11,122 nucleotides of DNA from Porogramme epimiltina. Taxonomy: Eukaryota > Basidiomycota > Agaricomycetes > Polyporales > Polyporaceae. Made by a program: the position numbers and the translations under genes. Numbering within the stretch: the stretch's first letter is position 1; every line of letters begins with the position of its first letter. The DNA is taken from assembly GCA_900155495.1 (NCBI GenBank), contig FTLJ01000593.1:1-11122 (forward strand). Reading direction: 5' to 3'. This document shows positions 1 to 9,000 of this stretch, piece by piece. The notes under the pieces are model-generated. The model ran no database searches. It saw nothing but the letters and a program-made list of their open reading frames with translations, and was not told the DNA's origin.

Positions 1-2047
1 CGCTGACACCGCGGGCGCGAGCGCTTCGGACACGTCGCGCGCGGGCGCGGGCGCGTCGGGTGCGAGCACGCTAGAGTAGGGGCTGTACCGTGCTCGCGGG
101 GTGGGATCGGAGAGGGCGAAGACGTTGTGTTGGAGACAGAACGACTGGGGTCCACGCCACTGGGCTCCTGCGCCTGGCTTGCGATCCGAGTGGAGCGACG
201 CGTGGCTACGGGACGGGGCTTCACCACCTTCTTTGCCGGTTCCGGTGCGTTATTCCCCTCCAGATTGGGCCTCAATCTGTCCACTATTGTTGAAGTGGCG
301 AGACCTGCTTCCACTAACAAGGTTTGACCCGCCTCCATCGCATTGATGCGGTCGATTTCGTAGGCGCTGGAGCTCCGCTGGGTGAAAAGGAAGGCCCGCC
401 GCTCTTCCTCGGTCCAATGGAGGAGCTTCGTGCAGACAGCATCGCTGAACCCCATTCCCTCCGGGGTGGGTAGTACCGCCGCCCGTGGGGCAGGGTTGTC
501 GTGGATGTGTGAGTTCGTGTGTTCGTCCGCGGCGGCGGGTTCGTCGTCCGAAGACTCGCTTGACGTGTCCGCGGTTGGGGTCTCGGAGTCCGACCCGCTC
601 GACGACGCCTCGGGGCTTGAGTCCCGTGCGCGCTGCTTCCCTTTGGTGGTCTTCTTCCGTGCGCGCTGGGGCCGAGAGGGTGGTTCCGCGCGTTCTCCCT
701 GTACACTGTCACGCTTCCCGAAAGATGACAGCACTTGAACGGGCGTGACCACGCCAGATCCTGCTCCCTGGCTGTCCATCCGAGACGTATACTCTGTAGT
801 TTCCTCAGCGCTTGCATTATTACAGTAACGAGTCAACGCACCTTCCGAAGACATGAGGAACCGCGTGAAAGACGGGATGACGGAACTCTTGAACACGTCC
901 GCGTCAACCTCGTGCCACATTCTCCCACCCGTCGCCCGACCAGCCGAAACGCTGTGTGTGTCGAAAAATTAGATAAAATACACAATGAAAAATCATGACT
1001 TACGACTTGATGTCGAACTCCCCTCCATCCTCATGTTGAGGGTTTGGCTTGCCAGCGAGCATCACAATGTAATAATCTGTGTTCTCGCGCAACAGCTCGA
1101 GGAGAGGCTGCACCGCGAGCGAGAAGTTTTCGCAAGCCCTATTCCAGGTGTCGGTAAACATCCCAGCTTAACTCGAACTATACATGGAGAAACACGTACA
1201 TTGACTTAACCTCCTCGTCAGGAAGCTCGTGGTTCACGGTCTCGTCGGCGTCGTAGGTGAGTAGGTCTTTCTCGAGGGTGGCCTTGCATTCTGCTTTGAG
1301 CTCGGCTTTGACGTCGTCACCTTCACTAGCCAACAATTCTCGAGCGATCTCTCCTCGGAACGCCAGCTTGTCCGCATCGGGACGGTTCGCCTCGGGCCAG
1401 CGCTCCTTGAAAATGGTGTCGATCTTGTCCGAGACCTCCTGTCGACCCATGTACTTTTGCCAGTCTGCGAGTCGACGGGGAGCCGGAGCGTCCTTGCGCT
1501 TCCCCTTGAGGTTGTCGAGGACGTGGTGCCATGGGTTTTCCTGCTGCGACGCGGTGTTCGCCCGGTATCTAATGTGTGATACAATACGCTACGACGCGCC
1601 TTCAGCTTTCCAGAGATAATAGAATACAGGAAATTTACTTACCCTCTTCGTTTTCTCTATAGTCTCACTTTTTTTTTGTATGTACTCCTCGGATGGGTCA
1701 TCGGGCTCGGGCGGTGGGACGAAGTCCGGCTTCGGCTCGACGTCGAGAGGTACTGACCAATGGAATGTGGCCCAGTATTCCTCGAAGAACTTCTCCCAGA
1801 ACGGGGCTTGACTGGTCCGTGGTCCCCGGTGAACCTTGAGGAAGTCGTTGTAGTGCGCGTCGATGAACGCCTGGCGTGCTCCCACGAAGTCGGATTTTCT
1901 TCCAGGCTTCTTCCGCTCGGCCGGAGCGCTGGTACTCGGCTCCTCCGACGGTGATCCTTCTCTCGCTTTCTTGTGCCGGCGGCGTGCAGAGACAGAGGCA
2001 GAGAAGCGATGCTTCTCAGGAGGCTTGGAAAGTTTGGAGGGAGGCAT
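1..2047 (-). CDS. Agaricomycete orphan-family protein, 5' four exons, runs off left edge
   Basis: Model read on the minus strand: exons 2047-1643, 1588-1200, 1138-1004 and 951 to beyond 1, with introns of 54, 61 and 52 bp. Donors are GTAAGT, GTACGT and GTAAGT, and the phases are consistent, giving at least 626 codons. The ATG at 2047 is the first one before a continuous basic, Ser/Pro-rich N terminus. Residues about 46-54 are a KKPGRKSDF motif; a W/F-rich block follows at 83-98 (FWEKFFEEYW). Exon 2 carries NPWHH and a charged helical stretch. Exon 3 carries a hydrophobic LLELLRENTDYYIVMLAGKP segment and ends in DIK, and exon 4 opens with SVSAGRATGG then WHEVDADVFK. This order resembles a very numerous, functionally unnamed protein family of mushroom-forming fungi; that is recalled, not searched. 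From about residue 375 the chain is Ser/Glu/Asp-rich and probably disordered (421-449), with a short ordered patch around LLHWTEEERRAFLF. Function unknown; the last 100 bp at the left edge are frame-uncertain. Confidence 0.75.
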
Positions 2048-2545
2048 AATGAGGCAGGGCGAGAGGGAGGGGTGGGGGGGAGACCGAACACCGGCGGCGG
2101 GGCGGGCGTCCAAAAACGCGCTTGTCACCCCCCGTCACCCCCATCACGCTCGTTCGTGTCATACGTTATCACCGGTTGGCTACCTCATGTATGACTCCTT
2201 GTAATAGGGCATAGTCGTTCTTATAATCATGTCGTGCCATGCCTTACCCTGCGCAAGCGGTATGGAGAGGTCTTACTATAGTACTAATGCATGTATTCCT
2301 CGCGCCGTCCTAATCACGTTTTTCAACAACGTGTTCCATGCGGCGATCACGTCTCTTCCACTTCGTTGAGCAGCGTGATGCGTATTCCAACGCTCACGGC
2401 GGTCACGAGACTTGGACAACACAGGCACCCGGGTCTTCACAATGATACGTGCGAAGGGAAACGATCCTGAACGCAAAATAAAAGCATACGAAGCGTGTTA
2501 TAGCATCCCACTTGATCGTCCTTCCGTTGTCCCTCCAAGAGCCGC
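2048..2545. other. Intergenic spacer, putative promoter of the left gene
   Basis: No convincing exon in this 498-bp gap between two co-oriented minus-strand genes. Read on the minus strand it holds a TATA-like ATTATAAG at 2220-2227, about 175 bp before the ATG at 2047, and two GGGTGAC copies at 2124-2130 and 2134-2140. A C-rich (plus-strand G-rich) tract lies at 2070-2100. A short minus-strand open frame at 2276-2476 has no supporting features and is treated as chance. Confidence 0.5.
2124..2140 (-). promoter_or_regulatory. Paired GGGTGAC motif upstream of the left gene
   Basis: Two GGGTGAC copies (minus strand) lie 10 bp apart, one helical turn, at 77-93 bp upstream of the ATG at 2047. A similar GTGAC cluster lies the same distance upstream of the transposase ATG. 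A role as a transcription-factor site is inference only. Confidence 0.3.
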
Positions 2546-3470
2546 CTACATCCAATCCTCGCCGTGGTCTCCCATTTCCCCCTCTGTCTCCCACTCGCTG
2601 CCCTCCGTCTCTGATCCCTCCTCCGCCGTAGTTTGAGTCTCGGATTCTGGGTCGGTGGGTTCGATGCTGGGGTAAAACTTGTCCGAGGTGTTGGGGAGGA
2701 GCCATTGGTCGCGGTACAGGACGAAGTCGATGCGTGCCTCCACCGCGGAAATCATGTACGTTACCGAGAATACCACATTGCACATGATATTCCAAAGGTT
2801 GCGCATTGAGGGGCTGAAAAGAGTTACGTCGTCCAGAATGCGACTAGAAAGAACCATGTTGAGAGCGTCCAAGATCCTGTTGCCATCTGCGAGCCACGGC
2901 TCCCGTTTCCTCGCCCACGCTTCCAGGGACCTTTCTGTGCCTTGTCCTTTCAACGCCCGACCCATTTCCTTGAGCAAGGCAGGTATGAAGTCCTTCTGCG
3001 GGTCGTCGCAGTAGCCCCAGACGCGGAGCGACTTGTTGATAGTCTTCAGCCCGGGGGTGAGGAGCGTCTTCGGCGTGATGGGGATGGGAAGAGGTCCTTG
3101 TTTCCTTCGCAAGAACCGGTAAGTTCATTAGAACCATGTATGCAGATTTCCATTTAACTCACTCGAAATACAGCGCATCCGCATTCAAGGGGACCCCGAT
3201 GCCGACGTACGGATTTTCGCCCTCCTGAAGGAGTGTCTGTCCGTTGCTGAAATACAGTTGTATAAATTGCTCGATGAAAGGCAGCATGTAGCGCACGGAG
3301 ACTCACACAAGGGCCTCGTAAAGCTTTTTCTTGTCGTAGTACCGCTTGTTTCGTGCGGCTCGCATGACCTTCTGGTCTTGCGTCGGCTTGTTCTTCGGTG
3401 ATTTGACACGTTGAACTGTGCTCTTCGACTTGGTCTTCCTGGGGGTTCGGCTTGTGTTCGAGGGCGCCAT
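2546..3470 (-). CDS. Hypothetical 268-aa protein, three exons
   Basis: Minus-strand model: exons 3470-3307, 3246-3163 and 3104-2546 (stop TAG at 2546-2548), with introns of 60 and 58 bp. Both donors are GTGAGT, acceptors are TTTCAG and CGAAG, and the lengths 164+84+559 give exactly 269 codons with the stop. The ATG at 3470 has an A-rich context and opens a basic tail (residues 1-50: TPRKTKSKS, then RAARNKRYYDKKK) that could contact nucleic acid or serve as a nuclear localisation signal. The middle (84-230) is mixed helical with conserved-looking W, G and Y positions (RVWGYCDDPQKDF) and a hydrophobic stretch around 185-215 (MCNVVFSVTYMISAVE) that could be a buried helix or, less likely, a membrane segment. 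Residues 231-268 are strongly acidic and Ser/Thr-rich. No family recognised. It lies 498 bp upstream of, and in the same direction as, the left orphan gene; no functional link is shown. Confidence 0.7.
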
Positions 3471-3581
3471 TGTAGAGACAACGAAAAGGAGGAGGATGGA
3501 GGTGCGAAGGTGAGGCGTGGTAGCGAAGAAAGCACGAATCGTCTGGACGCCCGTCGCACGAGAGGCCAGCGCCCGGGCCTA

Positions 3582-3591
3582 AGACGCGTCT
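3582..3591. promoter_or_regulatory. AGACGCGTCT palindrome, copy 1
   Basis: A perfect 10-bp palindrome with an ACGCGT core lies 112 bp upstream of the minus-strand ATG at 3470. ACGCGT is the core of the MluI cell-cycle box bound by MBF in yeasts, but this hexamer is common elsewhere in the window, so a regulatory role is a guess. Confidence 0.3.
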
Positions 3592-3620
3592 TGCACATGC
3601 CCCAGCACCAAGTATGATCA

Positions 3621-3800
3621 CTTACGAGCATTCACTCTTGCGTCTAGGTCGTGAGCTAGACGCATTTTCATGCCCATATGTCTGAACACACACTGCGAGG
3701 GGGGAGGCAGAGCCTGAGCCGTGTCTTATGATAATACTGGCACAAAGCCTGGTCCCTTACGGCGGGCATTCACACCTGCGCCTAAATCGTGACCTACACA
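3621..3800. repeat. Degenerate direct repeat with 138-bp spacing
   Basis: The stretches beginning at 3628 and 3766 both read GCATTCAC, then a TGCG/CTA/TCGTGA/CTA series. Aligned over 32 positions they match at 25, without gaps. Both are preceded by CTTAC. The first copy also contains a perfect inverted repeat, GCGTCTAG (3640-3647) and CTAGACGC (3656-3663). This looks like an old short repeat or the decayed end of a mobile element. Confidence 0.5.
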
Positions 3801-3811
3801 CGCCTCAGGCA

Positions 3812-3837
3812 AGACGCGTCTCAAACTAGACGCGTCT
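3812..3837. promoter_or_regulatory. AGACGCGTCT palindrome, copies 2 and 3
   Basis: Two more exact copies of the palindrome seen at 3582 lie at 3812-3821 and 3828-3837, start to start 16 bp. Three exact copies of a 10-mer within 256 bp is well above chance even in GC-rich DNA. They could be paired binding sites or parts of a repeat unit. Confidence 0.4.
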
Positions 3838-4031
3838 TAATATTCATCTGCCGGGGCATCCACTGTGTTTTGCACCTCTGCTATTCGTACCATTCATAGT
3901 AACGCACGCTATAACTACAACGGACCACCACATACGGTACATGGGGCCCGATTACTAGTGAGATCGCGCGGAGACCGTTCTACACGACCGCCCCTGGCAC
4001 GTATGGCTCTAAACAATGTTCGTCTTGTCAT

Positions 4032-4463
4032 TCACACTGTCGTCGTGCTACCAAGGTAATGTAGGGCTATCCTAATACGCTTTCGCTGCACGCAATGATA
4101 TACATCTATGGGATATGCTTCCAGAACCCACTTCCGGGCACCGCCATCCGAGAAGGCTGAGTACCGCGCCGCGCCGACTAGATTTTGACAACATCGTTTG
4201 CGTTCGCCTTCGTGTTCACGAGTCATGATGACGGCAAGATGGTATGATGAGGGAAGTACCGTATCTGTATAGTTCGTTAATTTGACTACGCGCGAGAGAG
4301 CAAGACGACAGCGCGCACCGCGTACGCGTTCGTAGTTACCCAGACTGGTAAGCTCGCGCCAGCAAGATGGCGCATCTGGGCGTTCGTCTAGAGCTGGCAG
4401 ATGGCAGGTGCGTGTCATAGGGCGAATTCGAGTACATTCCCCTCCCATGATCAAGAGGAGCAT
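4032..4463 (-). CDS. Doubtful single-exon ORF, 143 aa
   Basis: A minus-strand open frame runs from an ATG at 4463 to a TGA at 4032-4034. The product is basic with scattered cysteines, has no recognisable domain, signal peptide or repeat, and its third codon positions are not clearly GC-biased like those of the confident genes. It may be chance; it is listed because it is the longest open frame in this stretch. Confidence 0.15.
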   Translation of the reverse strand: MLLLIMGGECTRIRPMTRTCHLPALDERPDAPSCWRELTSLGNYERVRGARCRLALSRVVKLTNYTDTVLPSSYHLAVIMTREHEGERKRCCQNLVGAARYSAFSDGGARKWVLEAYPIDVYHCVQRKRIRIALHYLGSTTTV

Positions 4464-4951
4464 GACTACCTCTCCTAGAAGGGGACGAGCTGAGCGAAGG
4501 ATGGCAGAGAGAAGACGTGAAGGAGACGCACCTCAGGTATTACACGTGACACAGTCCGAGATTGGCTACCCACGATCACCACCCTGCTGACGCCGAACGA
4601 GCCCCGGAATTGCGCGCTTCCCACACATACACATTCCCTGGGCGAAGGACGGTGCATTCGTTCGCGGTTGAGCGCTTCTCGATGGCGTGGCGTTGAGTAC
4701 CGGGCGGACTGCGGATTGATTTTGAAGTGAAGGCCGAGCCAGACTGCGTAGAAGGGTTTTAGTCAGCAAAGTGTGCCTTGATTTGGGTATGAAGACTAAC
4801 CTAGACTGCGCAGAAGCACTTGGGTGCAAAAGGCGCTTCCCGAATCATGAAGGGAAGGTCGGCCAGGCTGCGCAGACTGGCTTACGCGTGAGGATGTGTC
4901 ATGACGGGGATATGTTGATGTTGTGGGTGGCGAACGACGGCATGAGAGGGG

Positions 4952-5443
4952 ATGGAAACACTACGAATGAACACAGCGTACCTAGTATTCACTACGCTGG
5001 CCATGACGTTTGACGGGGAGGCGTACATCGGGGGGCGGGTCGGTCGTAGCGCGATGTCGAGCGCTAGCGTGTGTCAGAGCATTTACGTGGTGACATCGCG
5101 CGAGGGACTCACCTTCCTCCGAGTACTCCCACCCGCTGTAGCTCTTCCGCCGACCGAACGCGCCCTCCCCGAGGAGGGTACTGAGTTGGAGGAAGTTGGA
5201 GAGTGTCGTGGGAAGAAGGAAGCGCATGATATGCGCTCGGTTGTCGTTCGTGTGTCATCGGGCGGAGCGCCGGCTTTGAACATGTCGTTCAACGCGTCCA
5301 TCCACGACTTCTGGGGGCGACTTCAAGAGACGTGTTCAAGAGACGGCTCCAAGATGCCACGACCCCGAGGGACGGCTTCGAGGCGGAGCTGCTGCTGGAG
5401 CAAGGGTGCCCAGCAGCCCTCGCCGTCTCCGGTGATCGTTTGA
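4952..5443 (+). CDS. Doubtful plus-strand ORF, 163 aa, overlapping other coding-like frames
   Basis: An ATG at 4952 opens a frame to a TGA at 5441-5443. The first two thirds look protein-like (for example LTFLRVLPPAVALPP and FNASIHDFWGRLQ), but after about 5330 this frame becomes Arg/Ser/Cys-rich while another plus frame becomes the better one. An antisense frame (5227 down to about 5110) also has GC-rich third positions and ends at a good GTGAGT donor. At most one of these is real. No family recognised. Confidence 0.2.
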   Translation: METLRMNTAYLVFTTLAMTFDGEAYIGGRVGRSAMSSASVCQSIYVVTSREGLTFLRVLPPAVALPPTERALPEEGTELEEVGECRGKKEAHDMRSVVVRVSSGGAPALNMSFNASIHDFWGRLQETCSRDGSKMPRPRGTASRRSCCWSKGAQQPSPSPVIV

Positions 5444-5573
5444 ACGACCTGGTGACACTAAGTCAACAGGTCGACCGGATCGCGTGAGTACATACCAGCG
5501 TGCCTTCCAAGCCCCCAACTGATGCTCTAGCTCCAGGATTGTCCCATCCTTCGACGGCCTTTGCGTGGGCTGA
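5230..5573 (+). pseudogene. Possible gene remnant: exon, 47-bp intron, short last exon
   Basis: The plus frame open from 5230 encodes a convincing helical segment at about 5320-5483 (DVFKRRLQ, DGFEAELLLEQG, DRLNDLVTLSQQVDRI). It ends at a consensus GTGAGT donor (5484), and a CTGAT branch-like site and a CTAG acceptor at 5530 follow. Splicing gives a short C-terminal exon ending in TGA at 5571-5573. No credible start or upstream exon could be joined: the neighbouring open frame at 4952-5443 is out of phase. A direct repeat of TTCAAGAGACG, 13 bp apart, sits at the start of this exon and would shift frame if it arose by duplication. It may be a decayed gene or the 3' end of a real one. Family not recognised. 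Confidence 0.3.
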
Positions 5574-5946
5574 CAAGTGGACTATTGGTGAGCGCTTTCG
5601 TACGTTGCGCATGAGAAGTTGCGAGCTCACCTATTTGTTATGCGGTTCCTTATAAGCAGATACTTGCATACCTTAATGGTATGGAGCAACGGCGTCCTAT
5701 CTTCTCTTCGTGAGAAAGATAGACCACTAAGCAGCGCCCTATACAGTTTTTTGAACCATGCGGAATGGTGCACGCGTCCCGGAGATATTCAGCGTTCGTA
5801 CGAGAGGGCTGATGGGCCAAAGCTCACCGGCTGCACAGAAGCTTGCCCGGACGCGTTGAGAGGGGGGATAGCAGAGGATAGAAGTATTAGATTGAGGGAG
5901 GTTGCTGACTAGCGAGTGCGAGGAAGAGGGCGAAAAACGGCGGTGC

Positions 5947-5981
5947 GTGACTCGTGAGTAACGGGTGACATCGCCGGTGAC
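5947..5981 (+). promoter_or_regulatory. Three GTGAC motifs upstream of the transposase
   Basis: GTGAC occurs at 5947-5951, 5965-5969 and 5977-5981, that is 59-93 bp before the ATG at 6040. The middle copy is GGGTGAC, as in the paired motif upstream of the left minus-strand gene at nearly the same distance. Function is inferred only. Confidence 0.3.
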
Positions 5982-6039
5982 TGACTCCAAAGGGCAGCCC
6001 TCCTTCCGCCTCTGTCAAAACTCAACCTCCGAGGCCCCG

Positions 6040-9000
6040 ATGTCAAAATACGCGCCAAAGAAGCCCCGGGGACGCGGCGATCCCGGCGCAACTCAAACCT
6101 ACTCCATCTCCGCCGCCGAAGCCTTGAACTCTCACCCTCCTCCTCCCTCTGTCACGCCCACGGCCGCCCCACAGGTCGTCAATGTCGACTACGCTACCAC
6201 CGACCAGCGCAGGATATACCGCGAAACGGTCCCCGTCCCCATCCCCACCACGTCCTCTTCTAGTAACGATGCTGGCAGCGCCCCATCAGTCAACGACCCT
6301 CCCCTCAGTATCCCGACGTGGGCACCGTTCTTTCGGGACGATGGGATGGACGACGCCGAAAGCAACGCCGCCGAACCCTCTGCGCAGGAGCACGCGCGCC
6401 GCTACGTGAACTCGGTGAGTTCTCGATTGTATCCCGAGATGTCGTAAACCTAATACTTTTATCAGGACACCCCGATGAAGACGTGGATACCGGAAGCCCA
6501 AACTTTTCTAGACGAGCTTCTCAGGCATGAAGGGCGAAACGGGTTCGTGGCGGAGACCTGTCCCGAGTGCCCTCAAGACTCTCCAACGCGAAGTGAGCCC
6601 AAGTTTCGCTGCGTGGGTTGCTCTCCTGGTCCCCTGCTGTGCGCGTCGTGTCTGTGCCGGAAGCACGCGCACCTTCCCTTCCACCGTGTTCAGGTATGTT
6701 GTTTTCTGTAAGTGAATGACGTATATTTACTCATACACTACTCACAGAAATGGACGGGCAAGATGTTCGAAGAGTCTTCATTGCACGAAGCGGGGATGTC
6801 ACCCATCCAACTCGGCCACCGCGACGGTTCGGTGTGCACGAATCCACATCCTGCCCGCCGCGGTTTCTCCGCCATCCACATCAATGGTCGACATTCTCTC
6901 CCGATCCACTTCTGTGCTTGCGATCGTGCAGGAGACTCAGGAACCCTCGTACAACAGCTTCTCCGTCACGGCCTCTATCCGGCGACGACAACAGAGCCTA
7001 ACACGGTTTTCACGTTCGCGCTCCTCGAACACTATCATATCCAGAGTCTCCAAGGCAAAATCTCAATGTTCGACTACTACGAGACTCTCGACCGACTCAC
7101 GGATAACACGGGGACGAAGAAGCTCAATAGTCGATACAAAGAGTTCATGCGCGTCGTCGCGCAGTGGCGCTTACTCAAGAGGCTCAAGCGTGCCGGGCGT
7201 GGGCACGATCCGACCGGTGTGGCAGGGACCGCGCCCGGTGAACTCGCTGTCCGGTGCCCCGCGTGTCCCCGTCCTGGGGTCAACCTCCCTCCGAATTGGG
7301 AGAACGTCTCAGACGACCTCAAGTACGTATCACTCTCTTCGTCAATACAGCCTGCTCACGCGTAAAATGTTGTAGGTTCCTCTACGTGCAGAGTATTGCA
7401 ATAGACGCCTGCTTCCGACTGAAACGCCGTGCGGTCTCAAATGAAGACAAGGATCCAATCCTGGGCTCCGGATGGGGATACTTCGTCGAAGACACAGGTT
7501 ACAAAGAGTGGCTCGCGGGGCAGACGGACCAAACCGAAGTGCGTAACGTGTCGATACGTGAAATACACCGACTCACGTGCATGCTTGAACAGATGTCGAC
7601 CTGCACCGGGCTTTCCGCCGTCGACCACGCGAACACGAAGTTCCATAAGGGCTATGCGGCGACAGGTGTGGGAGCTGTAGTATGCGCAAGACATGAGTTT
7701 ATGCTCCCCAACGGTGTTGGTGACACGCAAGTAGGCGAACGGTAAGCACACACGTCGTGTTTCATGTCGTTACTGCATTCTTACGCTCGCCGGCAGGTAT
7801 GCCAACATGGATTACATCTTCGTCGCCGCCATACTCTTAGAATTGGCTACTCGAAAGTTGATCACGTACGACATTGCGTGTCAGTGGTCCGTTCACCTGC
7901 TCGACCGCATATCAAAATTTCCGGACCACTTACAAATCAACATACCCTCCGGCCACCTGGCGTACGCTATTCCGAAGCTTCACTGGCACAGCCACAACCG
8001 TTTGGGCCGCTCGAAATTCTCCCTTAACCTCATTCCCGGCGCAGGGCGCACAGACGGTGAGGGAATCGAACGTCGGTGGTGGTGGGTTGAACCAGTCGCC
8101 AATGCGATCAAAGGGATGGGCCCAGGGTACCGCCAAGGTGTTCTCGAAGATCAATGGGGGTACGCGAACTGGCGCAAGCTGGTAGGCCTCGGTGCGTAGT
8201 CATGGCTTCTTCTTTGTAATGATACTCAAATATCTTGTCCCGACATAGCTTGGTCACTGCGAAAGCGTCTGCGTGAAGCTATCACCGAGTTCGCCGATCA
8301 AAACGCCCATTTCGAAGGTCTCACTCGTTCGCTCGGGGCGAAACGCGTGCGTAAATGGAGGAAACAATTCGAAGACTGGGAAGCCGACAACACCCTGGAG
8401 GACCCGTACCAGGTGGTCGATCTCGGTGAGTTCTTGTCTTACCACCTCGCGCGGCGTATCCCTCATGCTCTGTCGCGGGCGCTAGGTCCTACACAAGCCC
8501 AAGTTCGGCGCGAAATGGCGGAGGAAGACTCTCGGGCCTCTGCTGTGACTGGCTACGTCGCACAGCACGATGTCACGCTATCGGGGTTCGTCACTATGGG
8601 TCTTGACATCGAAGAAGAACAGTACGTATTCTAACTACTAAATCTATATCCGAGTAGTTCTAACATTTCTATGTTTAATTCTAGGCGACGTGTCCGTGAG
8701 GATGCGAAAGCAGTGAACCCGAGCAAGCTGCCCGCACTCGTCCAGCGTCGTCATGCACTACGTCGCCGGATCATCAAGTTCCGTGACCTCCAAGCCGTCT
8801 ATATGCCCGCCGCACTCGCAGTCCTCTCGCAAGACCCAACGTGCCGGTGCGACGTTGAAGACGTTGAAAACGTGCGCCTCGGGCTGCCCTCCGGTATCAG
8901 TGCTGTACACCGGTCACAAGTCTGCTCAGCCGCTGTCCAGCAGAGCGAAAGCCGCGTCCGGGAACCTCAAGCCCGCGACGCGCTTCAAGATCTTCGCCGC

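Larger units (their letters stand above)
3471..6039. other. 2.6 kb gene-poor region between divergent genes
   Basis: This separates the minus-strand 268-aa gene from the plus-strand transposase. It contains repeats at 3582-3837, one long but unconvincing minus-strand open frame (4032-4463), and competing coding-like signals on both strands at 4952-5573. A TATA-like TATAAG at 5651-5656 lies about 385 bp before the transposase ATG. Short near-repeats around AGACTGCGTAGAAG and AGACTGCGCAGAAG occur near 4741-4820. No RNA gene was seen. Confidence 0.5.

Noticed and set aside
314..817. 167-aa minus-strand ORF
   Set aside because: It overlaps exon 4 of the left gene in another frame and is Arg/Pro/Thr-rich without features, so it is a shadow of GC-rich coding DNA.
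1569..1642. Alternative first-intron acceptor at 1569-1570 in the left gene
   Set aside because: It gives a wrong phase for the well-supported exon 2 frame; the acceptor at 1589-1590 gives a 54-bp intron and the right frame.
1863..2204. 113-aa plus-strand ORF
   Set aside because: It is antisense to exon 1 and the promoter of the left gene, with no splice or domain support.
2403..2795. 130-aa minus-strand ORF, Gly/Arg-rich
   Set aside because: It overlaps the last exon of the 268-aa gene in a different frame; its Gly/Arg richness reflects the acidic codons read out of frame.
7204..7360. ACGCGT motifs elsewhere as cell-cycle boxes
   Set aside because: The hexamer occurs in coding and non-coding DNA throughout the window (for example near 207, 4323, 5290, 5771 and 7358), so single copies carry no weight.
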